A DNA stretch of 64,000 nt from Methylomonas sp. EFPC3 (GTDB taxonomy: Bacteria; Pseudomonadota; Gammaproteobacteria; Methylococcales; Methylomonadaceae). The stretch is from positions 3,464,372 to 3,528,371 of the forward strand of contig NZ_CP116398.1 of assembly GCF_029643245.1 (NCBI RefSeq). Direction: 5' to 3'. The position numbers were made by a program, and so were the translations under genes. Numbering within the stretch: position 1 is the stretch's first letter; each line of letters begins with the position of its first letter. Below the pieces are notes generated by a model. It searched no databases and was not told the DNA's origin. It was given only the letters and a program-made list of their open reading frames with translations. Below, piece by piece: positions 1-8,423 of the stretch.

Positions 1-2
1 TC

Positions 3-248
3 AAGCACGAAGCCGACTTTCTGAAAACGATAGACGGCAAGACCCCGTCGCAGTTGATCGAACTGGGGCAGGCCGCGTTCGGCGCGCGCAAATCTGCCGG
101 CGACCCGAAATATGCGAGTTATCAAAACTGGGAGCAATTGCTTACCGAATCCGGCAAACAGCGCGCCGAGCTTGGTGATGCCGAACAGGCCGATCCGCGC
201 GACAAGAAGGGCTATCCGCGAGTCGACTACAAAATGCACGCGATGTAA
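3..248 (+). CDS. C-terminal end of an unidentified protein (partial)
   Basis: An open frame enters from the left edge and ends with TAA at 246-248, giving about 81 residues. The visible part is hydrophilic and charged, without transmembrane segments or recognisable motifs, and ends in PRVDYKMHAM. It lies 11 bases upstream of the response regulator, so it may be the first gene of that operon. I do not recognise the family. The 5' end, and any domain that would identify it, lie outside the window. Confidence 0.6.
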   Translation, partial: KHEADFLKTIDGKTPSQLIELGQAAFGARKSAGDPKYASYQNWEQLLTESGKQRAELGDAEQADPRDKKGYPRVDYKMHAM

Positions 249-259
249 CTACGGCATTT

Positions 260-925
260 ATGCGTCTGTTACTGGTCGAGGACGATCCGGCCTTTGCTGT
301 ACTGCTGGCCGCCGATTTGCGCGGCGCCGGCTACATCGTCGATACCGCTGGCGACGGTGAGCAAGGTGAATTCCTCGGCGCCACCGAACAATACGATGCG
401 GCGATCCTCGATCTTGGTTTGCCCAAACTCGCCGGCCTGGAGGTGCTGAAATGCTGGCGCGACGCCAGTAACGCCATGCCGGTCATTGTGTTGACCGCCC
501 GCGATGCCTGGTACGAAATCGTCGACGGTTTCAAGGCCGGCGCCGACGATTACGTCTGCAAACCCTGCCATCCCCAAGAATTGCTGGCCCGCTTACAGGC
601 GGTTTTGAAGCGGGTACACCATTTCAACCAGTCCAGATTAACGGTGTTTGGCGTCGAACTCGACGAAGACGAGCAAACCGCGACACCAGCCGGCGGTGAG
701 GCCCAGCCGCTGACCGCGATCGAATTCAGGCTATTGCGTTACTTCATGCTCAACGCCGGCAAGGTGTTGAGCAAGGCACAACTGGGCGAACACGTTTACA
801 GCGAATCGGCCGAGCCCGACAGCAACGTACTGGAAGTCTACGTCAAACGCCTGCGCAAGATCGTCGGTAACGATTTGATCCACACCCGGCGCGGCCAGGG
901 CTATCTGTTCGGCCTCAGGCCATGA
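260..925 (+). CDS. OmpR/PhoP-family response regulator
   Basis: Two-component response regulator of 221 residues that should bind DNA when phosphorylated by the kinase encoded next. The receiver domain (about 1-118) has the acidic pair D8/D9, phospho-acceptor D51 in ILDLGLP, the switch residue T79 and the invariant K101 of CKP. The C-terminal half (about 125-220) is a winged helix of the OmpR type, with the typical VYVKRLRKI recognition helix and RGQGYLF hairpin. The stop overlaps the kinase start by four bases (ATGA), indicating translational coupling. The closest named group appears to be PhoP/QseB. The signal and target genes cannot be read from sequence; the FecA-type receptor downstream is a candidate only by proximity. 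Confidence 0.93.
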   Translation: MRLLLVEDDPAFAVLLAADLRGAGYIVDTAGDGEQGEFLGATEQYDAAILDLGLPKLAGLEVLKCWRDASNAMPVIVLTARDAWYEIVDGFKAGADDYVCKPCHPQELLARLQAVLKRVHHFNQSRLTVFGVELDEDEQTATPAGGEAQPLTAIEFRLLRYFMLNAGKVLSKAQLGEHVYSESAEPDSNVLEVYVKRLRKIVGNDLIHTRRGQGYLFGLRP

Positions 926-2247
926 TGTCGTTACGTAAGCGCCTGGGCCGCGGCCTGATCGCGGTATTGTGCGCGATTTTCATCCTGCATTGGCTGGCCG
1001 CCGACTGGATTATCCGCAGCGCCGCGGAAAAGCAGATGGCCAACCGCTTGGCTGACGACGGCTATTCGCTGCTGGAGACGCTGGCCTATCGCGAAGACGA
1101 CCAAGTCACCTTCGACAGCTTCCATATCAGTTCGGTTTATAACCGACGCCTGTCCGGCCATTACTACCTGGTTAAGGTCGACGCCCAGGCTTATCCGTCG
1201 CCGTCCTTGCTGGATTTCCCGCTGACCGTCGCAGCCGTCGGGCCGCAGCAATCGATGCTGTACCACGCGACCGGACCCAACCGCACCCCGCTGTTGGTGC
1301 TGAGCGTGGGTGTGGTCAAATTCGGGCATAGAATCAACATCAGCATTGCCGAAGACCTGTCGGCGGTGGACCACGACATCACCGCGATTCGCGCGGCTTA
1401 TTTCGGCCTGACCTTGCTGATTTTGTTCAGCGCGATCGCCTTGTTGCGCTGGGACATCCGCCGCGCGCTGCGACCCTTGCACGCAGTGGGAGGCGAGCTG
1501 GAGCAGGTCGCCAACGGCGACCGGCAAAAAATCGACGCCCAGGTGCCAGAGGAAGTCAAACCGCTGGTCATGGAAATCAACCACCTGTTGGCGGTCGTGG
1601 TGCGGCGTCTGCAACAGTCACGCACGGCGATGGGCAATCTGGCACACGCGCTGAAATCGCCGATGGCTCTGTTGCTGCGAGTCGCCGACGATCCGCTATT
1701 CGATAGCCGCCCGGACTTGAAGCAGCAAGTCAGCACCCAGACCGAAACCATCCAGCGTTATATCGAGCGCGAACTGAAACGGGCCCGGATTGCCGGCGAC
1801 CAACAGGCCGCCCCGGCCTGCAATCCGCATCGGGAAATCATCGCCTTGAAAAAGACCCTGCGAGCGATTTACGCCGACAAGCCGCTGGACATACAAGTGA
1901 CCTCGCCCAACCAACCACTGCATTTCGACCGGGAAGACTTGATGGAAATCCTCGGCAACCTGTTGGATAACGCCTGCAAGTGGGCAAGACAGCGGATCGA
2001 CGTGGAGTTGGAATTGGCCGAGCAATTGCTGATCCGCGTTGCCGACGACGGCCCCGGTTGCGCCGTCGATGGCCTGCAACACTTGACCCAACGCGGCCGG
2101 CGCCTGGACGAATCGGTGCAGGGCCACGGCCTGGGCCTCGGTATCGTGGCGGACATCGTCGCTACCTACCAGGGCACGATGAATTTTGGCCGCAGTAAGG
2201 CGCTGGGCGGCTTTTTGGTCACGGTGAGATTGGCGTTGCAACGCTAA
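922..2247 (+). CDS. PhoQ-like sensor histidine kinase
   Basis: Membrane sensor kinase of 441 residues, partner of the preceding regulator. TM1 lies at about residues 10-30, a periplasmic sensor region of about 130 residues follows, and TM2 lies at about 160-182, leading into a HAMP segment. The phosphorylated histidine is H242 in LAHALKSP, a variant of the H-box typical of PhoQ-type kinases. The N-box (GNLLDNACKWA) and the G-boxes (ADDGPG, GHGLGLGI) of the ATPase domain are intact. The start ATG overlaps the regulator stop. What is sensed is unknown. PhoQ relatives sense divalent cations or envelope conditions, but the sensor domain shows no obvious acidic cation patch that would prove this. 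Confidence 0.92.
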   Translation: MMSLRKRLGRGLIAVLCAIFILHWLAADWIIRSAAEKQMANRLADDGYSLLETLAYREDDQVTFDSFHISSVYNRRLSGHYYLVKVDAQAYPSPSLLDFPLTVAAVGPQQSMLYHATGPNRTPLLVLSVGVVKFGHRINISIAEDLSAVDHDITAIRAAYFGLTLLILFSAIALLRWDIRRALRPLHAVGGELEQVANGDRQKIDAQVPEEVKPLVMEINHLLAVVVRRLQQSRTAMGNLAHALKSPMALLLRVADDPLFDSRPDLKQQVSTQTETIQRYIERELKRARIAGDQQAAPACNPHREIIALKKTLRAIYADKPLDIQVTSPNQPLHFDREDLMEILGNLLDNACKWARQRIDVELELAEQLLIRVADDGPGCAVDGLQHLTQRGRRLDESVQGHGLGLGIVADIVATYQGTMNFGRSKALGGFLVTVRLALQR

Positions 2248-2376
2248 ACCGGATTCAACGCGCCGGGATTTTCAGTTTCGATTCAGCTAGCTTGGTTACA
2301 GTGCGCGCCGGCATTCAGTTTCGGCTCGCCGGAGCTTGGATGCGGTGCCAACCAAACTTGAAGCGAACTGAATCGT

Positions 2377-4626
2377 ATGCAAAAACAACACGGATTACTG
2401 CCGGCATTGCTGGCCGGCCTGATGGCCCACAACGTCGCGACCGCCGAACCCGAAACCCATTCCCTTTCAGCCGACAATGCCGCCGACATGCTGACCAGCA
2501 TCGAAGTGGCGGAAAGCGTCGAAAAAGCGGCGACTTTTTCCGGTTCGACGGCGGTGATCGGTAAAGACACCTTGGAACGGGATCAAGTCTTTACCGTTAA
2601 CGAAGCCCTGCGCAAGGCGCCGGGCGTCTACGTCCGAGATGAAGATGGCTTCGGTTTGCGGCCGAATATCGCCTTTCGCGGCCAGAACCCGTTCCGCTCC
2701 ACCAAGGTGTTGTTTCTGGAAGACGGCATTCCTTTCAACTTCGCGCCCTACGGCGACAACGATATTTACTACCATCCGCCGATCGAGCGCTACGACGGCA
2801 TCGAAATCTACAAAGGCGCGGATTTGACTCAGTTCGGCCCGCAAACCATCAATGGTGCGGTCAATTATCTCACACCGAAAGTACCTAATACTCCCGGCGG
2901 CTTCGTCAGTTTTACCGGCGGTAATCGGGACTATTTGAACGGCCACGCCCGCTACGGCGGCATGGTCAAGAACGTTCAAGGCCTGGACGCAGTGGGCGGC
3001 GTAATCGATTACCTTCACAAGGAAGGCATGGCAAACCGCGACAACACCTTTGCCGTGGTCGATGACGTCAATCTGAAAAGTATCGTCGACTTCGATGCCC
3101 GCAATCGTCTGACTTTACGCGGAGACTTTTACTATCAGGACGAACCTGGCGCGGCCTTCGGTTTGACCGACGCCGAATACCGCCAGTTGGGTGCCCGCTA
3201 TAACCCGGACAAAAACGCCAGTTTCACCAACGACCGTTGGTCGACTTCCGCGACTTACGAACACAGCTTCAACAGTGACGTGACCCTGGAAACCAGTTTT
3301 TATTGGTCGGCCTACGAACGTAACTGGTGGCGGCAGCAGAACGAATTTCCGACCGAAAGCCAATGCTCGGCAAGTTATCCGGCTTACGTTGCCAGCCGCC
3401 AAAACGGAATCCCGATCGATATGGATTTGTGTAATTACACGGTCGGCCGCAAGCGCAATTACCAAACCTGGGGCGTGGCGCCGACCCTGCATGCCAAACA
3501 CAATTTGTTCGGGATCGAAAGTCGGTTGGACGCCGGTTTCCGCGCCCACTTCGAAAGCCAGGACCGGGAAATGATCCGGGGAATTACGCCGAGCGCTCGC
3601 GCAGGCCAGCTATTGGAAAAAAACGAACGTTTCGCTGATGCCTATTCCGGATTTGTCCAAAACAAATTCATTCGGGGCGACTGGACGGTTACTCCGGGCG
3701 TGCGCGTCGAATCGGTCGGCTACAGCCGCAGCAATTTGCTGAATGGTGCCCAAGGCCAGCACAGCTTGACCGAAATTCTGCCGTCGTTTGCGCTGACCTA
3801 TTCGCCTGTCGATCGGGCCGACCTGTTCTTCGGGATTTACCGCGGTTTTGCGCCGCCGCGGGTTGAAGACGCGGTTTACAACGATACTGGCGGTTCGGCA
3901 GAGATCGGCGCGGAGATCAGCTGGAACACCGAATTCGGTATCCGCGCTCGGCCGCTGCGCGGCGTCAAAGCCGAGTTGACATACTTTCACAACGACTTCG
4001 AGGCGTTGACCGTGTTAGGTACGGTCGGCGGCGGCACCGTGCCGGTGGCGCAGGGCAAGGCTTTGTACGAAGGGATCGAGCTGATGGCGCGGGCCGATTT
4101 CGGTGACGTATTCGATTCGGCGCATAACCCCTACGCCCAAATCGCCTATATGTGGTTGCCGACCGCAGAAACCACCGAGGCCTTCCGTTGTGTGCCGTTA
4201 TCCAGCGGGACTTTGCCTGCGAGTTGTCCGGGCGGTAATGTCCGCGGTTCCGCCGCAGGCAAGCGCGCGCCGTACGCGCCGGAAAGCTTGTTGACCGCAA
4301 CCCTGGGCTACTCGCATGTCAACGGCTTCGACACCCATTTGGAAGCGGCCTTCGTCAGCGAACAATATGCCGATTTCCTGAATCTGGACAACGGCGCCGA
4401 CCACCCGGATGGGCCCACCAGCAACGCGGCATTGGGCGGCAGCTACGGCAAAATCAACGACTACGTGGTCGTCAACTTCGCCAGCTCCTACAAAGTGCAG
4501 AAGGATTTGACCCTGTTCGTGGCGATGAAAAATCTGCTGGACAACACTTATATCACCGACCGGGTGCGAGGTATCCAGCCCGGCATGCCGCGTCTGGTCC
4601 AGGCCGGGTTCAAGTACGAGTTCTAA
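2377..4626 (+). CDS. TonB-dependent receptor, FecA-like
   Basis: Outer-membrane receptor of 749 residues that imports a metal chelate using TonB energy. An N-terminal signal peptide ends near ATAEP. The plug domain (about 50-170) contains a block around RGQNPFRSTKVLFLEDGIPF and an acidic APYGDND segment, characteristic of ferric-citrate (FecA) receptors. The rest is a beta-barrel ending in the aromatic residue F, as expected for BAM recognition. There is no N-terminal FecR-interacting extension, and no fecI/fecR genes are adjacent. The substrate could therefore be ferric citrate or another small chelate. It precedes the nickel/cobalt-type genes by 330 bp, so a Ni or Co chelate cannot be excluded. 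Confidence 0.88.
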   Translation: MQKQHGLLPALLAGLMAHNVATAEPETHSLSADNAADMLTSIEVAESVEKAATFSGSTAVIGKDTLERDQVFTVNEALRKAPGVYVRDEDGFGLRPNIAFRGQNPFRSTKVLFLEDGIPFNFAPYGDNDIYYHPPIERYDGIEIYKGADLTQFGPQTINGAVNYLTPKVPNTPGGFVSFTGGNRDYLNGHARYGGMVKNVQGLDAVGGVIDYLHKEGMANRDNTFAVVDDVNLKSIVDFDARNRLTLRGDFYYQDEPGAAFGLTDAEYRQLGARYNPDKNASFTNDRWSTSATYEHSFNSDVTLETSFYWSAYERNWWRQQNEFPTESQCSASYPAYVASRQNGIPIDMDLCNYTVGRKRNYQTWGVAPTLHAKHNLFGIESRLDAGFRAHFESQDREMIRGITPSARAGQLLEKNERFADAYSGFVQNKFIRGDWTVTPGVRVESVGYSRSNLLNGAQGQHSLTEILPSFALTYSPVDRADLFFGIYRGFAPPRVEDAVYNDTGGSAEIGAEISWNTEFGIRARPLRGVKAELTYFHNDFEALTVLGTVGGGTVPVAQGKALYEGIELMARADFGDVFDSAHNPYAQIAYMWLPTAETTEAFRCVPLSSGTLPASCPGGNVRGSAAGKRAPYAPESLLTATLGYSHVNGFDTHLEAAFVSEQYADFLNLDNGADHPDGPTSNAALGGSYGKINDYVVVNFASSYKVQKDLTLFVAMKNLLDNTYITDRVRGIQPGMPRLVQAGFKYEF

Positions 4627-4782
4627 CTCGGTTTTGTCGGGATTGCGTCTGTTCCGCGGAAAAGGGCGTTTTAATGGCGGAACCCCGCCCTGAATGTTCG
4701 CTTTGGCGTAACCCGGCGGCCCGGTCAACAGCCTGTCATGTTGCTCTGGCAAGATTCTGCTGATTGGCGCGGGCATGCGGTC

Positions 4783-4811
4783 AATATGAAATATTATTAA
4801 AACTTCATATT
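4783..4811. promoter_or_regulatory. Perfect inverted repeat, candidate NikR-type operator
   Basis: AATATGAA (4783-4790) and TTCATATT (4804-4811) are a perfect 8-bp inverted repeat separated by 13 bases. It overlaps the -35/spacer region of a possible promoter (TTATTA at 4794, TAAGAT at 4817, 17-bp spacing) ahead of the hupE-like gene. Ribbon-helix-helix NikR proteins bind long-spaced palindromes (E. coli 6-16-6; Geobacter types with 13-14 spacing). The geometry fits such a repressor and a nikR gene lies 5 kb away. Assignment to NikR is inference; no second perfect copy was found at the other hupE-like genes. Confidence 0.45.
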
Positions 4812-4956
4812 TTTGCTAAGATAGCCCTCGTTTGCGTGGTGCCGGTGCTGACGCCCTCCAAAGTCGGGCTGGTGCCGCCAAACCATCATTTCGGAGTGGC
4901 GCGCCGTTCGAACCAGGTTCAGTGTCCACCATAACCCTTTGCAGGCAGAGGTCACT

Positions 4957-5523
4957 ATGAGCAAGTCTTTCAAGCGTTTTTTGTTAACGATATTAATGTT
5001 TTCGGCCGGTTCGATGCCAGCCTATGCCCATCCTTTCCATGAGGCCGGCGAAGCGATCGGTTTCGGCAGCGGATTGCTGCATCCTTTTTCCAGTTCGGAC
5101 CATATCTTGACGATGCTTTTTGTCGGGTTGTGGATCTGCCGTAGCGGCCATGGTCGAGCCGTCGTCTCGCTGGCGCTGACGTTCCTGGCGTTGCTGTTGT
5201 TGGGCGGCGCAATGGCTTTGGTTCCGCTGGAGATTGCCCATCCCGAAACGCTGATGTACGCCGGCATTTTGGTGCTGGGCTTACTGCTGGCGTCGGGACG
5301 CCAATTGCATTGGGCTTTGTCGTTATCGGTGATTGCCGGCGTCGCGGTATGCCATGGATACGCCCATGCTTACGATATTTGGCTGGATAGCGACGCGCTC
5401 GGTTATACCGCAGGTTTTACCTTAGCGACTTTGAGTCAACTAGCGCTCGGCGTTGCCGCAAATCGGGCCATCCCGGCATTGCTGGCCGCGCCAGCCCGCT
5501 GGGGCGTAGCCCGAATAAATTAA
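4957..5523 (+). CDS. HupE/UreJ-family metal permease
   Basis: Inner-membrane protein of 188 residues predicted to import nickel or cobalt. A signal peptide (about 1-24, ending MPAYA) is followed directly by the family motif HPFHEAGEAIGFGSGLLHPF and then SSSDHILTMLFVG. These His/Asp residues are the proposed metal ligands of the first helix. About six helices follow, with a second His pair in CHGYAHAYD. An in-frame start at 4939 exists, but ATG 4957 has a GAGG ribosome site and makes the signal peptide N-terminal. A 145-nt GC-rich leader separates the candidate promoter from the start. Metal specificity cannot be read from sequence; the nearby nikR suggests nickel. Confidence 0.85.
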   Translation: MSKSFKRFLLTILMFSAGSMPAYAHPFHEAGEAIGFGSGLLHPFSSSDHILTMLFVGLWICRSGHGRAVVSLALTFLALLLLGGAMALVPLEIAHPETLMYAGILVLGLLLASGRQLHWALSLSVIAGVAVCHGYAHAYDIWLDSDALGYTAGFTLATLSQLALGVAANRAIPALLAAPARWGVARIN

Positions 5524-5624
5524 GCAATAATTTCAACCAAAGGAGTTCCGTTCAGCCAAGTTCAATCGCAAACCAGGAAATTTCGCTTTACCCCCATCGT
5601 TCAATTTAATTATCGAGAGTAAAC

Positions 5625-5993
5625 ATGTCATTCAAAAAAGTTTTAATCGCGTTCACCCTGTTTTTTTCAATGCTGGGCTTTTCCGGCGCGACCTTGGCCA
5701 AAGAAGCCAAAAAGAGCGTGCCTGAGGTATTGAAAGAAGTGGACGCCAAGATACAGGTTGCCTTGGACGCGATTCCTTCGGCCGATCCGACTAAAGTCGC
5801 CAGTTTGATCAAGGAAGTTGCAGAGAGCGCCAGCGAACTGAACGCCAACTACAAATTCGAATTCGAGCGCGACAAAGTGGTTTTGAAAATGAAAAAAGCC
5901 AGAGAGTTGGCCAAGAAATCCGATTTCGCCGGCGCGGAACAAGAATTGAAAGAAGCCCGCGCAGGCTTTGCCGGTCTGACCAAATTCCAGTAA
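5625..5993 (+). CDS. Small secreted helical protein, unknown
   Basis: A 122-residue protein with a clear signal peptide (cleavage near ATLAKEA) and a mature part rich in Lys, Glu and Ala. The mature part looks entirely helical with coiled-coil character and has no cysteine or histidine cluster. It lies 100 bp downstream of the HupE-type gene and is followed by a strong terminator, so it may be co-transcribed with it. I do not recognise the family. The composition suggests a periplasmic helical-bundle protein; a metal-binding role is not supported by visible ligands. Confidence 0.75.
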   Translation: MSFKKVLIAFTLFFSMLGFSGATLAKEAKKSVPEVLKEVDAKIQVALDAIPSADPTKVASLIKEVAESASELNANYKFEFERDKVVLKMKKARELAKKSDFAGAEQELKEARAGFAGLTKFQ

Positions 5994-6036
5994 CAGGAAG
6001 TCAGTTACGGCTGTTTCTATTTCATGTATCGACTAG

Positions 6037-6061
6037 GGGCGGCCTGAGCCGCCCTTTTTTT
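6037..6061 (+). terminator. Rho-independent terminator
   Basis: A perfect 7-bp GC stem GGGCGGC/GCCGCCC with a CTGA loop is followed by seven T residues. It ends the plus-strand unit that includes the small secreted protein. It also lies just past the 3' end of the convergent DUF2490 gene. Confidence 0.9.
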
Positions 6062-6077
6062 GCGCGGCAGAACCGCC

Positions 6078-6785
6078 TCAGAAGTTGACGTTGATGTTGG
6101 TAAACCAGACATGGTTGACCAAATCCGGCGCGCCGTAGTTGTGCACGTATTGCAGTTGGTAGCCGGTGTCGACGTTCAGCTCCGGCGTCAATTTATAACC
6201 GATGCCGAGGTAGCTGCGGTTCTGGTTGATGCCGGTTTGCACCGAACGCGCCAGGCGGCCGTCGTCCAGCGAATTGAAATAGACGAAGAGCTCGTCTATG
6301 GCTATCAGGTAGGCTTTGGTGTCGGGTATCGAGTACACCAAACGAACGCGGTGGCGCATGCGGTGGGCGACGTTGTCTTCTTCGGAGAAAAAGCGTTGCT
6401 CCAGGCGGAAGCGGTACTGAAAATTCCACTCCGGTGACCAGTTGTCGACCCATTGCAACTGTTGCATGGCGTCGTTGGTGGCCAATTCGAAATCGGTCTG
6501 CTCGTTGTATTCGCCTTGCCAGGTGTAGCCGGCCCAGAGTTGCAGCTTTTTGGTCAGCTTGTAACCGACCAGCGGCCGGACGATGATTTGGGCGAACTGG
6601 TCGTTGTCGGTCTTGGTTCTGGGCGCCAGTTCCAAAAAAGCCAGATAGGGGCTGCCGCCGAAGTCGGTTTGGTAAGTATTGCTGATCCAGACGCCGAAAT
6701 CGTCGCGGACCGGGCCGGCCGCCGCGGCGAATGTTGCCGGCAACAGCAGGCAGGCTGCCGTCCGGCGTGGTAAAAAATTGCGCAT
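6078..6785 (-). CDS. DUF2490-family outer-membrane beta-barrel protein
   Basis: A 235-residue secreted protein, last gene of the six-gene minus-strand operon. It has a signal peptide ending near FAAAA and then alternating aromatic/polar strands (for example YLAFLELAPRT, QLWAGYTWQGEY, NFQYRFRLEQRF). It ends in the aromatic NINVNF, as outer-membrane barrels do. This pattern matches DUF2490, whose biochemical role is not established. Downstream of a cytochrome, a CopC-fold protein and two membrane proteins, it would be the outer-membrane component of the set. Spacing to the upstream gene is 80 bp. Confidence 0.8.
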   Translation of the reverse strand: MRNFLPRRTAACLLLPATFAAAAGPVRDDFGVWISNTYQTDFGGSPYLAFLELAPRTKTDNDQFAQIIVRPLVGYKLTKKLQLWAGYTWQGEYNEQTDFELATNDAMQQLQWVDNWSPEWNFQYRFRLEQRFFSEEDNVAHRMRHRVRLVYSIPDTKAYLIAIDELFVYFNSLDDGRLARSVQTGINQNRSYLGIGYKLTPELNVDTGYQLQYVHNYGAPDLVNHVWFTNINVNF

Positions 6786-6865
6786 AGTGTTCGCTTGCTG
6801 AAATGGATAAATGCCGCTACGTCTTGCTGCAGCAACCGCTCACCCTAAACGAACGAGGCCGTCGC

Positions 6866-7339
6866 TCAGAACGCCTGGTTGGCGAACGGGTTGAAGCTGG
6901 GTCGCACCACGACGTTGAAACCGAATTCGGTGGCTTGGTGGCAGGCGTTGCAGGCAGCGGTAAGCTTATCGTAATTCGCGATAAATGCCTGTTGATTTTT
7001 GGCTTTCACGGCTTGATCCAGCTCGGCCAAGGGTTGGTCCAGATACAGCGCCAACAGATCGGGAATCGGTTGGCGAATCTGTTTGTGGGTCGGGTGGTAT
7101 TTGCCGGCATCTTCGATGCCTTCGTGCAGTTCGTCGACTTCGTAAGCAGCCAGATCCCAATTTTGCGCCTGTCCGGCAAACCATAACTTGGCATGGCGGG
7201 TGGCGGTTTGGGCCATGATTTCGCCCAGGCCGGGTACGAAACCGGCGGTCTCCTGCTCATGCCGTTCCGGATGGGCGCAGGCGCCAAGCAAGCCTGCCAG
7301 GATTAAAGCCGTAAACGGTTTTGGGAATGTCGCTTTCAT
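6866..7339 (-). CDS. c-type cytochrome lipoprotein, possibly cytochrome c'-like
   Basis: A 157-residue protein with a lipobox (LLGAC, Cys21) predicting a lipid-anchored periplasmic protein. A single haem-binding CNACH motif sits near the C-terminus (C130, C133, H134). A C-terminal CxxCH on an otherwise helical chain is the arrangement of class II cytochromes (c', c556), so a four-helix-bundle cytochrome is likely, though similarity is not strong enough to name a subfamily. The start at 7339 is set by the signal peptide; an open frame runs further upstream, but that part overlaps the preceding gene and is not protein-like. It probably moves electrons within the operon's membrane system. Confidence 0.75.
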   Translation of the reverse strand: MKATFPKPFTALILAGLLGACAHPERHEQETAGFVPGLGEIMAQTATRHAKLWFAGQAQNWDLAAYEVDELHEGIEDAGKYHPTHKQIRQPIPDLLALYLDQPLAELDQAVKAKNQQAFIANYDKLTAACNACHQATEFGFNVVVRPSFNPFANQAF

Positions 7340-7404
7340 AAATGTTTCCTGGTAGTAATGGTGACCGGATCGAGCCACGCTATTCGCGCAGCATCGGCGA
7401 CAGC

Positions 7405-8028
7405 TTACGACGGGCTGCCGTCGGTGCGCGGCTTTAGCAGCCGCGGGATGTAGTAGGCGGCCAACGCCAGGCAAAGGCCCAGCACGCCGAACACCACGCC
7501 CAGCCCTTTGGCGCTGCCGGCATTGGCTGCCGATGGCGGCGGCGCCATCGCTACCGTCAACGGCATGTGCAAGGCGCTGGTTTCCGGCGGCGTGTGCAAA
7601 TCGGAGTCCTGCACCGACAGCACGGCTTGGTATTTGCCGGCGGTTTTGAAATCCACGCTGGCCGTCAATACGCCTTGCTTGACCACGGCCATCGGCACTT
7701 CGGCAATGACTTGACCGTCCTCGCGCAAAATCTTCAGGCCGACCGGTTTTTTCCGCACATCCAGGTCCAGCAGGTCTACCGAGATTTGGGTTTTGCCGAC
7801 CCGCGGCAGATCGACGCATTCGGCCTGCGGTATGGATTTATCGTCCTTGGCCTGGTTCGGGTCGAGTTGATAGGCGGAAAAATTGACCACGTAATAGTCG
7901 TTGGTCAGCATGCAACCGTACAGGTCGTAATTGCCGTCGGCGCCTTTGCGGTTGCCGCCCAGCGGTACCGACGCCTGCGCTTGGCCGAGGGCGGTAGCGG
8001 CCAAGATCAAAACAGATAACATTTTCAT
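7405..8028 (-). CDS. Tail-anchored periplasmic protein with Ig-like domain, unknown
   Basis: A 207-residue protein with a signal peptide (cleavage near AQAS), about 130 residues of beta-rich sequence with two cysteines (in LYGCML and AECVDL) that could form a disulfide, a proline/alanine linker, and one C-terminal transmembrane helix near residues 175-195 followed by Arg/Lys. It should face the periplasm from the inner membrane. Its ATG overlaps the stop of the CopC-like gene (8025-8028), so the two are translationally coupled and may form a complex. I do not recognise a named family. Confidence 0.75.
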   Translation of the reverse strand: MKMLSVLILAATALGQAQASVPLGGNRKGADGNYDLYGCMLTNDYYVVNFSAYQLDPNQAKDDKSIPQAECVDLPRVGKTQISVDLLDLDVRKKPVGLKILREDGQVIAEVPMAVVKQGVLTASVDFKTAGKYQAVLSVQDSDLHTPPETSALHMPLTVAMAPPPSAANAGSAKGLGVVFGVLGLCLALAAYYIPRLLKPRTDGSPS

Positions 8029-8414
8029 GGCTTGGCCTCCGGACTCGCCGCTGCGGCGACGACGGTAAACTTGGAGATGCCGCTGACCACCAGCCCGTCC
8101 TCGGTAATCACCCGATAGCGGACGGCGTAAGGGCCGGGCGGCAGGGCTTGGGTGGTTGCGGTTAGTCGGTGGCGTTCGCCCAACACCAGACGGGTGTCGC
8201 CGTTGTCGACCCGTTTGCCGTGGGCATCGACCACGACGACCGACGGCGAGCGTTCGCCGACATTGCCGCTGAACCAGAATTTGACGGTGCCATCGAAATT
8301 GCTCACTTCGGCGTCGTTTTTCGGCTCTGATTTCAGCAAAACGCCTTCCGCCAGAGCGTTTGGGCCGGCCAAAACCAGCCATATCGGGACGAGTAGATTT
8401 AACAACTTGGGCAT
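8025..8414 (-). CDS. CopC-like domain protein lacking canonical copper ligands
   Basis: A 129-residue secreted protein with the CopC beta-sandwich signature: LLKSEPKNDAEV near the start, a PGPYAVRYRVITEDG strand-turn, and VSGISKFTV at the end. In authentic CopC proteins the mature N-terminus is His (..A|H..) and the later DGH supplies another Cu(II) ligand. Here cleavage after ALA leaves Glu23 first, and the DGH position reads DGL. The type II copper site thus looks lost, and the protein may bind another metal or act structurally. It is coupled to the next gene by an ATGA overlap and lies 9 bp after the preceding one. Confidence 0.8.
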   Translation of the reverse strand: MPKLLNLLVPIWLVLAGPNALAEGVLLKSEPKNDAEVSNFDGTVKFWFSGNVGERSPSVVVVDAHGKRVDNGDTRLVLGERHRLTATTQALPPGPYAVRYRVITEDGLVVSGISKFTVVAAAASPEAKP

Positions 8415-8423
8415 GGCTTATCC

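Noticed and set aside
4895..4935. tRNA-like segment containing GTTCGAAC and ending TCCACCA
   Set aside because: No cloverleaf can be drawn: acceptor, D and anticodon arms are absent.
4812..4956. Possible cobalamin or nickel/cobalt riboswitch in the GC-rich leader of the first hupE-like gene
   Set aside because: Repeated GGTGCCG and a GCCC/GGGC stem are present, but I could not find the cobalamin box or the conserved core of the NiCo class; the leader is left unassigned.
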